Origin: Bacteroidales bacterium
GTDB lineage: Bacteria > Bacteroidota > Bacteroidia > Bacteroidales > UBA932
Length of the DNA: 64,000 nt
Direction of reading: 5' to 3'
Assembly (NCBI GenBank): GCA_017437125.1
Contig: JAFSBV010000021.1
Location: 19,992 to 83,991, forward strand
This document shows, piece after piece, positions 54,672 through 62,771 of this stretch (positions are counted from its first letter, which is position 1; each line of letters opens with the position of its first letter). Position numbers and translations under genes: made by a program. The notes under the pieces were generated by a model. It was not told the origin of the DNA and did no database searches. It saw only the letters and a list, made by a program, of their open reading frames with translations.

Positions 54672-54780
54672 ATCGAAGCTCAGAAACGATTGACTCTTGA
54701 AGGCAATATCGTCATCTCAGTCGGCCTGTTCGGGCACAGCGGAGACGATGAAGTCTGGACGGAAGGCACGAAAGCCATGC

Positions 54781-54812
54781 TCGTCCGTGGAAACGTGGTG
54801 TTTTACGGACGA
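54781..54812. repeat. First of two related 32-base hairpins
   Basis: TCGTCCGT pairs with ACGGACGA over 16 bases, with an inner AAAC/GTTT stem. It resembles the hairpin at 54833-54864 base for base over 32 positions with about nine changes. Confidence 0.7.
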
Positions 54813-54832
54813 GGTGTTCAAAATGATGTGAG

Positions 54833-54864
54833 TCATCCGAGAAAACACGGGATTTTACGGATGA
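54833..54864. repeat. Second of two related 32-base hairpins
   Basis: TCATCCG pairs with CGGATGA. Relative to the first hairpin, G to A at position 3 is matched by C to T at position 30, which keeps the pair. The copies start 52 bases apart. Between 54865 and 55054 only short weak hairpins and A/T-rich sequence are seen. Confidence 0.7.
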
Positions 54865-55054
54865 TGTGAAGGGATGGTGGTATGGATTTTTGTGTGCAGG
54901 TGCTGTTCTATGAAACGATGAACCGGTGACAGTTTGTCACTAATTGGGATTATGAGAGATATGGAGAGCTTGTTGGAGTAATGTAAATTGAAAGATATAA
55001 AATAATTTACAAGGCTAAATTATACTTGATATGAACAAAGAGATATAGTTTTTG

Positions 55055-55359
55055 ATGTACAGTACACCCCAGGGAGATGTGAATGTGGAGGCTGTTGTAA
55101 GGGATGAGATGTTGTGGCTGACTCAAAAGGCTATGGCTCAGTTGTTTGGGGTTGATAGGAGTGTGATTTCTAAACATTTAAATAATGTTTTTGATGAGTC
55201 TGAATTAGATAAAGAAGTGGTGCAATTGAAGGAAAAACCCAGACCCAAGAGGTTCAATTCTATAATCTTGATGCAATCATTTCTGTCGGCTATCGTGTGA
55301 ACTCGGCAAAAGCCACTCATTTCCGTATGTGGGCTACTAATTGGAACTCAACGGCATAG
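55055..55359 (+). pseudogene. Frameshifted and truncated RhuM-family gene
   Basis: Residues from MYSTPQGDVNVEAVVRDEML through the winged-helix-like WLTQKAMAQLFGVDRSVISK are a good RhuM N-terminus. The frame is lost at the run GGAAAAACCC (55231-55240). A second frame then continues the family with QEVQFYNLDAIISVGYRVNS and ATHFRMWATN (to about 55341), and runs to a stop at 55357. The remaining two thirds of RhuM are missing because the sequence joins the KAP gene remnant. A TTG at 55052 could add one residue. RhuM proteins often sit beside or inside type I restriction loci. Confidence 0.85.
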
Positions 55360-55925
55360 TCTGGCCTGCATCTGTCCAGTTCATCAATGAAAAATACCAA
55401 CGGTTTTCCTCCGCAATTGACTTCAATGAAATTTTGAAGTTCAGAGCGGAATTGCTGTAAGGCTTCCTTCTGATCACAATAAGACGTAATGTCATCATCA
55501 AAAGATTTATGCCTATTAAAGAGGTTTTTGATTGCTCCTTGTCCTGTATATATACTTATAAAGCCTTCTGTTCCAAGGCGTACAGATTTTGGTAAAGCTT
55601 TAATGATTCTCTTGAATGCTTTATTGTCCTTTCCTGTCAGGGAACCGACTTCTCCTAAAATGGATACTAAAGGATTTGTCGTAAAGTCCATCTCCCAGGC
55701 ATTGATATATGCGGTTTTATATCCTGATTTTTCGAGATACTTCTGCCACATTCTGACAAATGTGGTCTTTCCCGTTCCCCACGATCCATTCAACGCCATA
55801 GTGAATCCACCTTCTGCACAATCTATTACAGAAGTAAGAATCTTAGCAAACGGTTCCCTTTCAAGTTTGCAGTTTGCAAAAGGATTGTCTGCGGGAATTT
55901 CTGGAAATGAGGGTCTTAGTTTCAT
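55317..55925 (-). pseudogene. Truncated KAP-family P-loop ATPase
   Basis: The frame encodes 202 residues starting MKLRPSFPEIPADNPFANCK. Walker A is NGSWGTGKTTFVRMW (about residues 46-60) and Walker B is LVFFIDELDRCRPDYAVE (about 174-191). Normal KAP proteins continue for hundreds of residues after this point; here the sequence switches at about 55341-55350 into RhuM DNA read backwards (FQLVAHIRK) and stops. KAP ATPases are found in phage-defence and mobile contexts. The N-terminal half may still be made but is unlikely to work. Confidence 0.82.
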
Positions 55926-56071
55926 AGTTTGTAGTATTTAAGGCGAATAGTATCAAGATTTATTCCGTTGTGTAATAATGCCAAAATGGCAGAAAAGAGT
56001 CTAAAGCGTGTAACTTTCATAGGGCATATGCAAATGGTTTTAGTCTCGTTTTACTATGGTGATATTTTTTC

Positions 56072-56079
56072 TATCTTTG
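56072..56079 (+). promoter_or_regulatory. -7 box of the type I restriction operon
   Basis: TATCTTTG on the plus strand, 38 bases before ATG 56118, with a weak TTTT at the -33 position (56049-56052). This argues for the 56118 start, because the longer frame from 55968 begins upstream of it. Confidence 0.65.
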
Positions 56080-56117
56080 TAGGGTTGCAAGAAATTGAGG
56101 ATTCAAAATCACTTATT

Positions 56118-58949
56118 ATGACAGTACAAAGCGAGAACTCACTGGAGCAGGGATTGATCAGGACTCTGCAGGAGAATAGCTATGAGTATGTGGAGATAAA
56201 AGAAGAAGAGAATCTCCGCAGCAATTTCAAGCTTCAGTTGGAGAAACATAACCGTAAGGCTCTTGAAGATGTGGGGCGTACCGGATTCACAGAGGCTGAG
56301 TTCGACAAGATCATGCTCCATCTTGAAGGAGGAACTCGCTTTGAAAAATCCAAGAAACTTCGTGACCTTAAAGATTTCGAGCTTGAGGATGGCCAGATAA
56401 TATGGGTTTCTTTCCTGAATACAAAGAAGTGGTGCCAGAATGAGTTCCAGGTTGCCAATCAGATAACTGTTGAAGGTAGGAAGAAATGTCGTTACGATGT
56501 TACGATTCTGATCAATGGTCTTCCTCTAGTACAGATTGAACTCAAGAAAAGAGGGGTCGAACTTAAAGAGGCATATAATCAGGTTCAGAGATATCATAAG
56601 ACTTCTTTTCACGGGCTCTTCGATTATATTCAGTTGTTCGTAATCTCGAATGGTGTAAATACTAGATACTTTGCGAATAATCCGAATGGCGGCTATAAGT
56701 TTACGTTTAATTGGACTGATAAGAATAATCATCCGATGAATGACCTTAGTCTGTTTGCGACGGATTTTCTGGATAAATGTACACTCGGCAAGGTCATAAG
56801 CAAATACATAGTTCTACACGAGGGTGACAAGTGCCTTATGGTGCTCCGTCCATACCAGTATTATGCTGTGGAGGAGATAATCAACCGCGTAGAGAACACC
56901 AATAAGAATGGATATGTATGGCATACTACAGGAGCTGGTAAGACTCTGACATCATTCAAGGCTGCACAGCTTGTATCTGAGATTGATGGCGTGGATAAGG
57001 TTATGTTTGTGGTTGACCGTCACGATCTTGATACCCAGACGCAGAGTGAATATGAGGCTTTTGAGCCCGGCGCTGTTGATAGCACGGACAATACTTATCA
57101 ACTTATCAAACGTCTGAGTGGTAAGTCAAAGATCATTATAACGACTATCCAGAAATTGAACTGTGCCGTAAAGAAAGATTATTATAATCAGCATCTTCAG
57201 GCTCTCAGGGACAAGAAGATAGTGATGATTTTTGATGAATGTCATCGTAGCCAGTTTGGAGAAAGTCATAAGAATATTGTCAATTTCTTTAAGAATTACC
57301 AGATTTTCGGCTTTACAGGAACTCCGATCTTTGTTGAGAACGCCAAACAGGATAAGACGACTAAGGAGATCTTCGGTGAGTGTCTGCATAAATATCTCAT
57401 CAAAGATGCCATAGCGGATGAGAATGTATTAGGCTTCCTTGTGGAGTATTATCAGGGTCAGCAGGATGTTGATACGATGTCTCCGAAAAGGATGAAGGAG
57501 ATTGCCCAGTTTATCCTGAATAATTATGATAAATCTACTTTTGACGGAGAATTCAATGCTCTTTTTGCAGTGCAGTCAGTTCCGATGCTGATAGATTATT
57601 ATAAGATATTCAAGTCCTTGAATCCTGACATAAAGATCGGTGCCGTCTTTACTTATGCAGCAAATGAAAGTCAGGATGATGATAAGACAGGAATGGGGCA
57701 GGGATTTGATGACGACAAGGTAACTGCTGATGAACTTCAATTGATCATTGATGACTACAATAATATGTTCGGCACGGCCTTCAGTACTGATAATTTCAGC
57801 GCATATTATGATGACGTCAACGAACGAATGAAGAAGCGTAAGAAGGATATGGAGCCGTTGGATCTTCTTCTGGTAGTCGGAATGTTCTTGACAGGTTTTG
57901 ATGCGAAGAAGCTTAACACCTTGTACGTGGATAAGAATCTGGAATATCACGGGCTCTTACAGGCTTTCAGCCGTACCAATCGCGTCCTCAATGAGAAGAA
58001 GCGCTTTGGTAAAATAATGTGTTTCAGAGATCTGAAGGAAAATGTAGATGCTGCTGTCAAGTTGTTCAGTAAAGATGATAATAAGGAAGAATTTGAGCCG
58101 ATTATCAGACCTCCTTTCAAAGAAGTGCGAAAGGAGTTGAATGAGAAGATGATAGCATTCCTTGAGAAATATCCTTCCCCAGCATATATTGATTCCCTCC
58201 AAAGCGAATACGATAAGCGTGATTTCGTGTTGGCTTTCAGAGATATCATCAAGAAAAGAATTGAAATACAGATATACGAAGACTATAGTCCGGATGATGC
58301 ATACTTCCTTATGTCTGATCAGGAGTTTCAGGACTTCAAGTCGAAGTACCTTGATATAACCATAGGGGTTATAGATAAGCCGGATTCTGGGAAACTCAAT
58401 GAGCCACAGGCTCCATATGGCGACAAGGATGCAGAACTGTTTGATATAGATTTCTGTCTTGAACTGCTTCATAGTGATGTTATCAATGTCGCATATATTC
58501 TTGCATTGATTGCTGACCTTAACCCAGAAAGCGAAGACTATGAGCAGAAGCGTCAAAGCATTCTCGACACAATGATCAAGGATGCCGGAATGCGTAATAA
58601 GACAAAGCTGATAGACGGATTCATCAAGAAGAATGTCGATAATGATAAGGCTGGATTTGTCAAGGCTAAAGTTGACGGAACAGCAGATCTTGAGGAAAAG
58701 CTGAAATCATATGTTTCAGAACAAAAGAAAAAGGCTATAGTGGAACTGGCTGAAGATGAAGAACTGAGCGTTGAGGCTCTTGCAGAGTTCTTTAGAGAAT
58801 ATGACTATCTTCAGAGAGAGAAGTCAGAAATCATTCAAGACGCCATAAAGAATAGAAAAACTAAGGTCGGTCTTGTAGAACGCAGAAATATCTTCAAGAG
58901 AGTGATGGCGCGCATCCGTACCATAATCGATACATTTAACTGGGATTAA
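56118..58949 (+). CDS. hsdR: Type I restriction enzyme, R (endonuclease/translocase) subunit
   Basis: From ATG 56118 (MTVQSENSLEQGLIRTL) the protein has 943 residues; the 50 additional upstream codons precede the promoter and look non-coding. The N-terminal nuclease domain has VQIELKKRG (about 137-145, the ExK part of PD-ExK). The SF2 translocase domain has WHTTGAGKTLTSFKAAQL (Walker A, about 267-284), MIFDECHRSQFG (about 368-379), FGFTGTP (about 394-400) and GLLQAFSRTNRV (motif VI, about 612-623). It cuts DNA after HsdS/M detect unmodified sites. The gene order is R-M-S with 14 bases to hsdM. Confidence 0.95.
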   Translation: MTVQSENSLEQGLIRTLQENSYEYVEIKEEENLRSNFKLQLEKHNRKALEDVGRTGFTEAEFDKIMLHLEGGTRFEKSKKLRDLKDFELEDGQIIWVSFLNTKKWCQNEFQVANQITVEGRKKCRYDVTILINGLPLVQIELKKRGVELKEAYNQVQRYHKTSFHGLFDYIQLFVISNGVNTRYFANNPNGGYKFTFNWTDKNNHPMNDLSLFATDFLDKCTLGKVISKYIVLHEGDKCLMVLRPYQYYAVEEIINRVENTNKNGYVWHTTGAGKTLTSFKAAQLVSEIDGVDKVMFVVDRHDLDTQTQSEYEAFEPGAVDSTDNTYQLIKRLSGKSKIIITTIQKLNCAVKKDYYNQHLQALRDKKIVMIFDECHRSQFGESHKNIVNFFKNYQIFGFTGTPIFVENAKQDKTTKEIFGECLHKYLIKDAIADENVLGFLVEYYQGQQDVDTMSPKRMKEIAQFILNNYDKSTFDGEFNALFAVQSVPMLIDYYKIFKSLNPDIKIGAVFTYAANESQDDDKTGMGQGFDDDKVTADELQLIIDDYNNMFGTAFSTDNFSAYYDDVNERMKKRKKDMEPLDLLLVVGMFLTGFDAKKLNTLYVDKNLEYHGLLQAFSRTNRVLNEKKRFGKIMCFRDLKENVDAAVKLFSKDDNKEEFEPIIRPPFKEVRKELNEKMIAFLEKYPSPAYIDSLQSEYDKRDFVLAFRDIIKKRIEIQIYEDYSPDDAYFLMSDQEFQDFKSKYLDITIGVIDKPDSGKLNEPQAPYGDKDAELFDIDFCLELLHSDVINVAYILALIADLNPESEDYEQKRQSILDTMIKDAGMRNKTKLIDGFIKKNVDNDKAGFVKAKVDGTADLEEKLKSYVSEQKKKAIVELAEDEELSVEALAEFFREYDYLQREKSEIIQDAIKNRKTKVGLVERRNIFKRVMARIRTIIDTFNWD

Positions 58950-58963
58950 AACATTATAATAAT

Positions 58964-60508
58964 ATGAGCGAAGAATTGCAGCAGAAACTTCGCAACCAGC
59001 TTTGGACGGTTGCGAATACCTTGAGAGGAAATATGTCCGCTGGTGACTTTATGTATTACACCCTCGGATTCATCTTCTATAAATATCTGTCTGAGAAGAT
59101 TGAGAAGACTGCGGATGAAGTTCTGCAGGATGATGGTATGACTTTCAAGGAGGCATGGGCCAGCAATGATGAGGAACTGAAGGAGGCTCTGAAAGAGGAG
59201 TGTATTCAGAATCTCGGCTACTTTGTCGAGCCAGAGTTCCTATACTCAACAATCATATCAATGATTGACAAGAAGGAGAACATTCTCCCTGCTCTTGGTC
59301 GCTCTTTGAAGAAGATTGAGGACAGTACCCTTGGACAGGATTCTGAAGATGATTTTGGCGGCCTGTTCTCTGATATAGATTTGACTTCGCAGAAAATCGG
59401 CAAGACTGCGGAGGAGAAGAATCGTCTCGTGAGCGATGTGCTTCTTAATCTGAACGAGATTGATTTCGGCCTTAGCGAAGCAGCTGAAATAGATATTCTT
59501 GGCGACGCATACGAGTACATGATTGGTCAGTTTGCGGCTGGGGCTGGAAAGAAAGCTGGTGAATTTTATACTCCACAGGAGGTGAGCCAGATTCTTGCGG
59601 AGATTGTCATCACAGGAAAGACCCGCTTGAAGAGCGTTTATGACCCGACATGTGGATCCGGATCTCTTCTTTTGAGAGCAGCTCGCGAGGGTAACGCAGA
59701 TACTATCTACGGTCAGGAGAAGAACCCTACGACATTCAACCTCTGCCGAATGAACATGCTGCTGCATGGTATCAAGTACAACAACTTTGAGATCCATAAT
59801 GATGATACTCTTGAGAGGGACGAGCTGGGTGATAAGCAGTTTGATGCTGTAGTCGCAAACCCTCCTTTCTCAGCAGAGTGGTCGGCAGCTGAAAAGTTCA
59901 ATAACGATGATCGCTTCAGCAAGGCGGGCAAGTTGGCTCCAAAGTCTAAGGCTGACTATGCTTTCATTCTTCACATGATCTATCACTTGAATGATGGTGG
60001 TACAATGGCTTGTGTAGCTCCTCATGGAGTGCTTTTCCGTGGTGCTGCTGAAGGTGCAATCCGTCAGTTCTTGATTGAAAAGAAGAACTACATTGACGCA
60101 ATCATCGGTCTTCCTGCAAACATCTTCTACGGTACAAGTATTCCGACATGTATCCTCGTGATGAAGAAGTGCCGCCAGCCAGATGATAACATTCTCTTCA
60201 TTGATGCCAGCAAGGAATTCGAGAAGGTAAAGACCCAGAACAAACTTCGTCCTGAGCATATCCGGAAGATCGTTGATACTTATCGCAATCGCACAGAGAT
60301 TGAGAAATATAGCCACTTGGCATCCCTTCAGGAAATCAAGGATAATGACTATAATCTCAATATACCGCGTTATGTTGATACATTCGAGGAGGAAGAGGAA
60401 ATCGATATCAAGGCTGTAATGGCAGAGATTAAGGAACTTGAGGCAAAGAGAGCAGAGCTTGATGCTCAGATAGAGGTGTACCTTAAGGAGTTGGGAATCG
60501 TTGAATAA
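58964..60508 (+). CDS. hsdM: Type I restriction enzyme, M (DNA methyltransferase) subunit
   Basis: The 514-residue N6-adenine methyltransferase has the HsdM N-terminal helical domain (QQKLRNQLWTVANTLRGN, DFMYYTLGFIFYKYLSEK), AdoMet motif I SVYDPTCGSGSLLLRAA (about 223-239) and catalytic VVANPPFSAEW (about 296-306). A C-terminal coiled coil (AEIKELEAKRAELDAQIEVY) contacts HsdS. Two copies plus one HsdS form the methylase; which site is methylated depends on the HsdS in the expression slot. The stop TAA overlaps the hsdS ATG by one base. Confidence 0.96.
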   Translation: MSEELQQKLRNQLWTVANTLRGNMSAGDFMYYTLGFIFYKYLSEKIEKTADEVLQDDGMTFKEAWASNDEELKEALKEECIQNLGYFVEPEFLYSTIISMIDKKENILPALGRSLKKIEDSTLGQDSEDDFGGLFSDIDLTSQKIGKTAEEKNRLVSDVLLNLNEIDFGLSEAAEIDILGDAYEYMIGQFAAGAGKKAGEFYTPQEVSQILAEIVITGKTRLKSVYDPTCGSGSLLLRAAREGNADTIYGQEKNPTTFNLCRMNMLLHGIKYNNFEIHNDDTLERDELGDKQFDAVVANPPFSAEWSAAEKFNNDDRFSKAGKLAPKSKADYAFILHMIYHLNDGGTMACVAPHGVLFRGAAEGAIRQFLIEKKNYIDAIIGLPANIFYGTSIPTCILVMKKCRQPDDNILFIDASKEFEKVKTQNKLRPEHIRKIVDTYRNRTEIEKYSHLASLQEIKDNDYNLNIPRYVDTFEEEEEIDIKAVMAEIKELEAKRAELDAQIEVYLKELGIVE

Positions 60509-61659
60509 TGGCTGCTATGGAAAAGAACAATAAGAACCTTAATGTTCCGAATTTGAGATTTCCGGAGTTTAGTGGAGAGTGGGATAATGGAACACTACAG
60601 TCTGTAGCTACTCTCTCAAAAGGTACAGGTATCTCAAAAGATCAACTTTCTGAAGAGGGGCAACCCTGCATATTGTATGGTGAATTATATACAAAGTACA
60701 GGTCAGAAATAATAGATATAATTATCAGTAAGACTGACATTGATCCTAAAAAATTGGTTACAAGCCAGTCTAATGATGTGATTATTCCATGCTCCGGTGA
60801 ATCGGCAGTTGATATTGCAACAGCAAGGTGTGTAAAACAATCAAATATCCTTTTGGGTGGAGACCTTAATATCATTAGACTTAAAGGAGAACATGACGGA
60901 AGTTTCTTTGCATATCAACTAAATGGGAGACGGAAATACGATATAGCAAAAGTGGCTCAAGGTGTTTCCGTTGTACATCTTTATGGTGAGCATCTTAAGG
61001 GAGTAAAAGTAAACTATCCTTCTGCTGCAGAGCAGAAGAAGATATCCTCATTGCTTGCACTGATAGACCAACGCATTGAGACCCAAAAGAAAATCATTGA
61101 GAAATACGAATCTCTAATCAGAGGGCTATGTCAAAAGTTATTCTGTTTTGATGAGTACTCGACCTATTATTTAGGAAACATCTGCTCTATCACGACTGGT
61201 AAATTGGATGCAAACGCAATGGTTATGGATGGTAAGTATCCCTTCTTTACTTGTGCAGAGGAAGTGTTCAACATTGATAATTATGCATTTGACACAGAAG
61301 CTCTATTGATTTCGGGCAATGGTGCAAACTTGGGATATATCCATTACTTCAATGGCAAGTTTAATGCATACCAGAGAACCTATGTATTGGATAAATTTAC
61401 AATTGACATAAACTATATTAGACTATATCTTGAGACTTTCCTCAAAAATAGAATAGAGCAAGAAAAGAATATTGGCAATACTCCATATATCGTATTGGGT
61501 ACTCTTTCCAAAATGAAAATTAGAGTACCAAACATTATAACTCAGCAGAAAATAGTCAAAACCTTGAGCTCTCTAAAGGAAAAACTTTCTAACGAAAGAC
61601 TTGCTCTTGTAAAATATGGAGAGCAGAAAAAGTATCTGCTCTCCAATCTGTTTATATAA
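60508..61659 (+). CDS. hsdS: Type I restriction enzyme, S (specificity) subunit in the expression slot
   Basis: The 383-residue protein is the only HsdS here with a proper start joined to hsdM. It has an N-terminal lead (NVPNLRFPEFSGEW, about 12-25), target domain 1 (about 25-170), central conserved helix (SSLLALIDQRIETQKKIIEK, about 179-198), target domain 2 (about 215-345) and a C-terminal conserved helix ending YLLSNLFI. Each target domain reads half of a split DNA site. Its DNA repeats at 60540-60569, 61063-61101 and 61115-61129 all have inverted partners downstream. The last coding bases form the palindrome TTTATATAAA shared with the opposite cassette. Confidence 0.94.
   Translation: MAAMEKNNKNLNVPNLRFPEFSGEWDNGTLQSVATLSKGTGISKDQLSEEGQPCILYGELYTKYRSEIIDIIISKTDIDPKKLVTSQSNDVIIPCSGESAVDIATARCVKQSNILLGGDLNIIRLKGEHDGSFFAYQLNGRRKYDIAKVAQGVSVVHLYGEHLKGVKVNYPSAAEQKKISSLLALIDQRIETQKKIIEKYESLIRGLCQKLFCFDEYSTYYLGNICSITTGKLDANAMVMDGKYPFFTCAEEVFNIDNYAFDTEALLISGNGANLGYIHYFNGKFNAYQRTYVLDKFTIDINYIRLYLETFLKNRIEQEKNIGNTPYIVLGTLSKMKIRVPNIITQQKIVKTLSSLKEKLSNERLALVKYGEQKKYLLSNLFI
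60540..60569 (+). repeat. hsdS inverted repeat A, expression-slot copy
   Basis: These 30 bases (coding for NVPNLRFPEF) are an exact inverted copy of 63860-63889 in the silent full hsdS. Recombination here would exchange target domain 1. Confidence 0.9.
61063..61101 (+). repeat. hsdS inverted repeat B (central helix), expression-slot copy
   Basis: 39 bases, 35 of them identical to the inverted copy at 63337-63375. They encode DQRIETQKKIIE. The last 18 bases are a perfect match. Confidence 0.85.
61115..61129 (+). repeat. hsdS inverted repeat C, expression-slot copy
   Basis: TAATCAGAGGGCTAT (encoding part of LIRGL) has an exact inverted copy at 62188-62202 in the first half cassette, at the border of target domain 2. 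Confidence 0.8.
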
Positions 61660-62263
61660 AGAGATTGCGGAGTAGATACGACTTCTGACATTGCCATCTT
61701 TGCAGTATTCTTTTTTCGAGATCGCATTTTGCAGACACGTCTTCAAGAATATCTGCAACTCTATTCTGCTGCTTTGTAGGTAATACTCTTATTTCAAATA
61801 TTTCCAAGTCTTTCTTTTGCACATTGGGAAGCCCAGATCCTATGCGGAGAGCCATGATGTCCCGTTCCTTATATTTCAAGAAATGATAAAGATATTGATA
61901 GTTTACACTTTGCCCTTTCTGAATCAGTGAGTAGCAATGTCCACCACTCCAAAACGGCTCGGCATTATATTGTACATACCCACATGAGTTTCCGCCCTCG
62001 GATATAGAGATTGTATTGGCTGGGGTGTTACACGCATCCAGATACCCAGAAGGCTCAGTGCCACCATTCATTACATAGTACTTGCCGTGTTCAAGTAATT
62101 CCTCTACATTGACCTGCTTTCCTTTAACTACGGATACCACATCCTTTAGTCGCATGGTAGATGCTTGCCGATTGAAAACGGAGTGATATAGCCCTCTGAT
62201 TAAGGAAATATATTCCTTTTCGGATGCGATTAGGACAAAACTATTCAGACATATGGAAAGCAC
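61652..62263 (-). CDS. Silent half-hsdS cassette 1 (target domain 2 plus C-terminal helix)
   Basis: The frame encodes 203 residues, but homology to HsdS begins only at EKEYISLIRGLYHSVFNRQ (near 62218), the end of the central helix. Then comes a single target domain (RLKDVVSVVKGKQVNVEELL to LRIGSGLPNVQKKDLE) and the conserved helix (KQQNRVADILEDVSAKCDLE ... YLLRNLFI). It has no first target domain, no promoter and only a GTG start, so it is a donor rather than a working gene. It lies tail to tail with hsdS and shares TTTATATAAA with it. Confidence 0.87.
   Translation of the reverse strand: MLSICLNSFVLIASEKEYISLIRGLYHSVFNRQASTMRLKDVVSVVKGKQVNVEELLEHGKYYVMNGGTEPSGYLDACNTPANTISISEGGNSCGYVQYNAEPFWSGGHCYSLIQKGQSVNYQYLYHFLKYKERDIMALRIGSGLPNVQKKDLEIFEIRVLPTKQQNRVADILEDVSAKCDLEKRILQRWQCQKSYLLRNLFI
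62188..62202 (-). repeat. hsdS inverted repeat C, cassette 1 copy
   Basis: Minus-strand TAATCAGAGGGCTAT, exact partner of 61115-61129. Next to it the near-palindrome AAGGAAATATATTCCTT (62202-62218) marks the head-to-head border of the two half cassettes. Confidence 0.8.
62222..62232 (+). repeat. hsdS inverted repeat D, cassette 2 copy
   Basis: GGATGCGATTA has an exact inverted copy at 63309-63319 in the silent full hsdS. Repeat D is absent from the expression-slot hsdS, so the pairs are specific. Confidence 0.65.
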
Positions 62264-62771
62264 ATGCTCTGCCTATGACGAAACTCGTAATATGCTTGAT
62301 TATGAGCAACCTACTGAATATTTGGTAAACTCAACAGAATACTCTGATAGTTATCAGACTCCTGTACTAACCGCAAATAAGGCTTTCATATTGGGCTATA
62401 CTGATGAGGTACATGGGATATACGACAAGAGTGATTGCATTATTCTTGATGATTTCACTATGGATGTAAAGTACGTTACATTCCCATTTAAGGTCAAATC
62501 ATCGGCCATAAAAATACTTACAGCAAAGCAAGGTGTGGATTTATACTTCATGTATGAGTATCTCTTGCATCTCGGTCTCGTTTCAGAGGAGCATAAACGG
62601 CACTACATATCAGAAATTGAACCGATGACTTTATTCCGTCCGACACTACAAGAACAGAACAGAATAGTTCAAACGCTTAAGGCGTTAGATATGCAAGTGC
62701 AAAGTGCTAATAGGCTGAGTGATTTATTATTAAAGCAAAAGCAATATATCATCTCTCAGATGTTTATATAA
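62253..62771 (+). CDS. Silent half-hsdS cassette 2 (target domain 2 plus C-terminal helix)
   Basis: The frame from ATG 62253 gives 172 residues and stays open upstream to at least 62190, where SDAIRTKLFRHMEST resembles the end of the central helix. One target domain is present, with the widespread LDYEQPTEYLV and ILGYTDEVHGIY and IILDDFTMDVKYV pattern, then the C-terminal helix (QEQNRIVQTLKALDMQVQ ... YIISQMFI). It has no promoter or first target domain. It is head to head with cassette 1 and tail to tail with the silent full gene. Confidence 0.87.
   Translation: MESTCSAYDETRNMLDYEQPTEYLVNSTEYSDSYQTPVLTANKAFILGYTDEVHGIYDKSDCIILDDFTMDVKYVTFPFKVKSSAIKILTAKQGVDLYFMYEYLLHLGLVSEEHKRHYISEIEPMTLFRPTLQEQNRIVQTLKALDMQVQSANRLSDLLLKQKQYIISQMFI

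Noticed and set aside
54531-54869. 112-codon frame in the stretch before the restriction island
   Set aside because: It runs through all the hairpins and inverted repeats, has no promoter or family features, and compensatory changes in the stems argue for structure rather than coding.
55968-56117. Longer N-terminus of HsdR starting at 55968
   Set aside because: The extra 50 codons lie mostly upstream of a good -7 box (56072-56079) and do not resemble HsdR; MTVQSENSLEQGL is a typical start.
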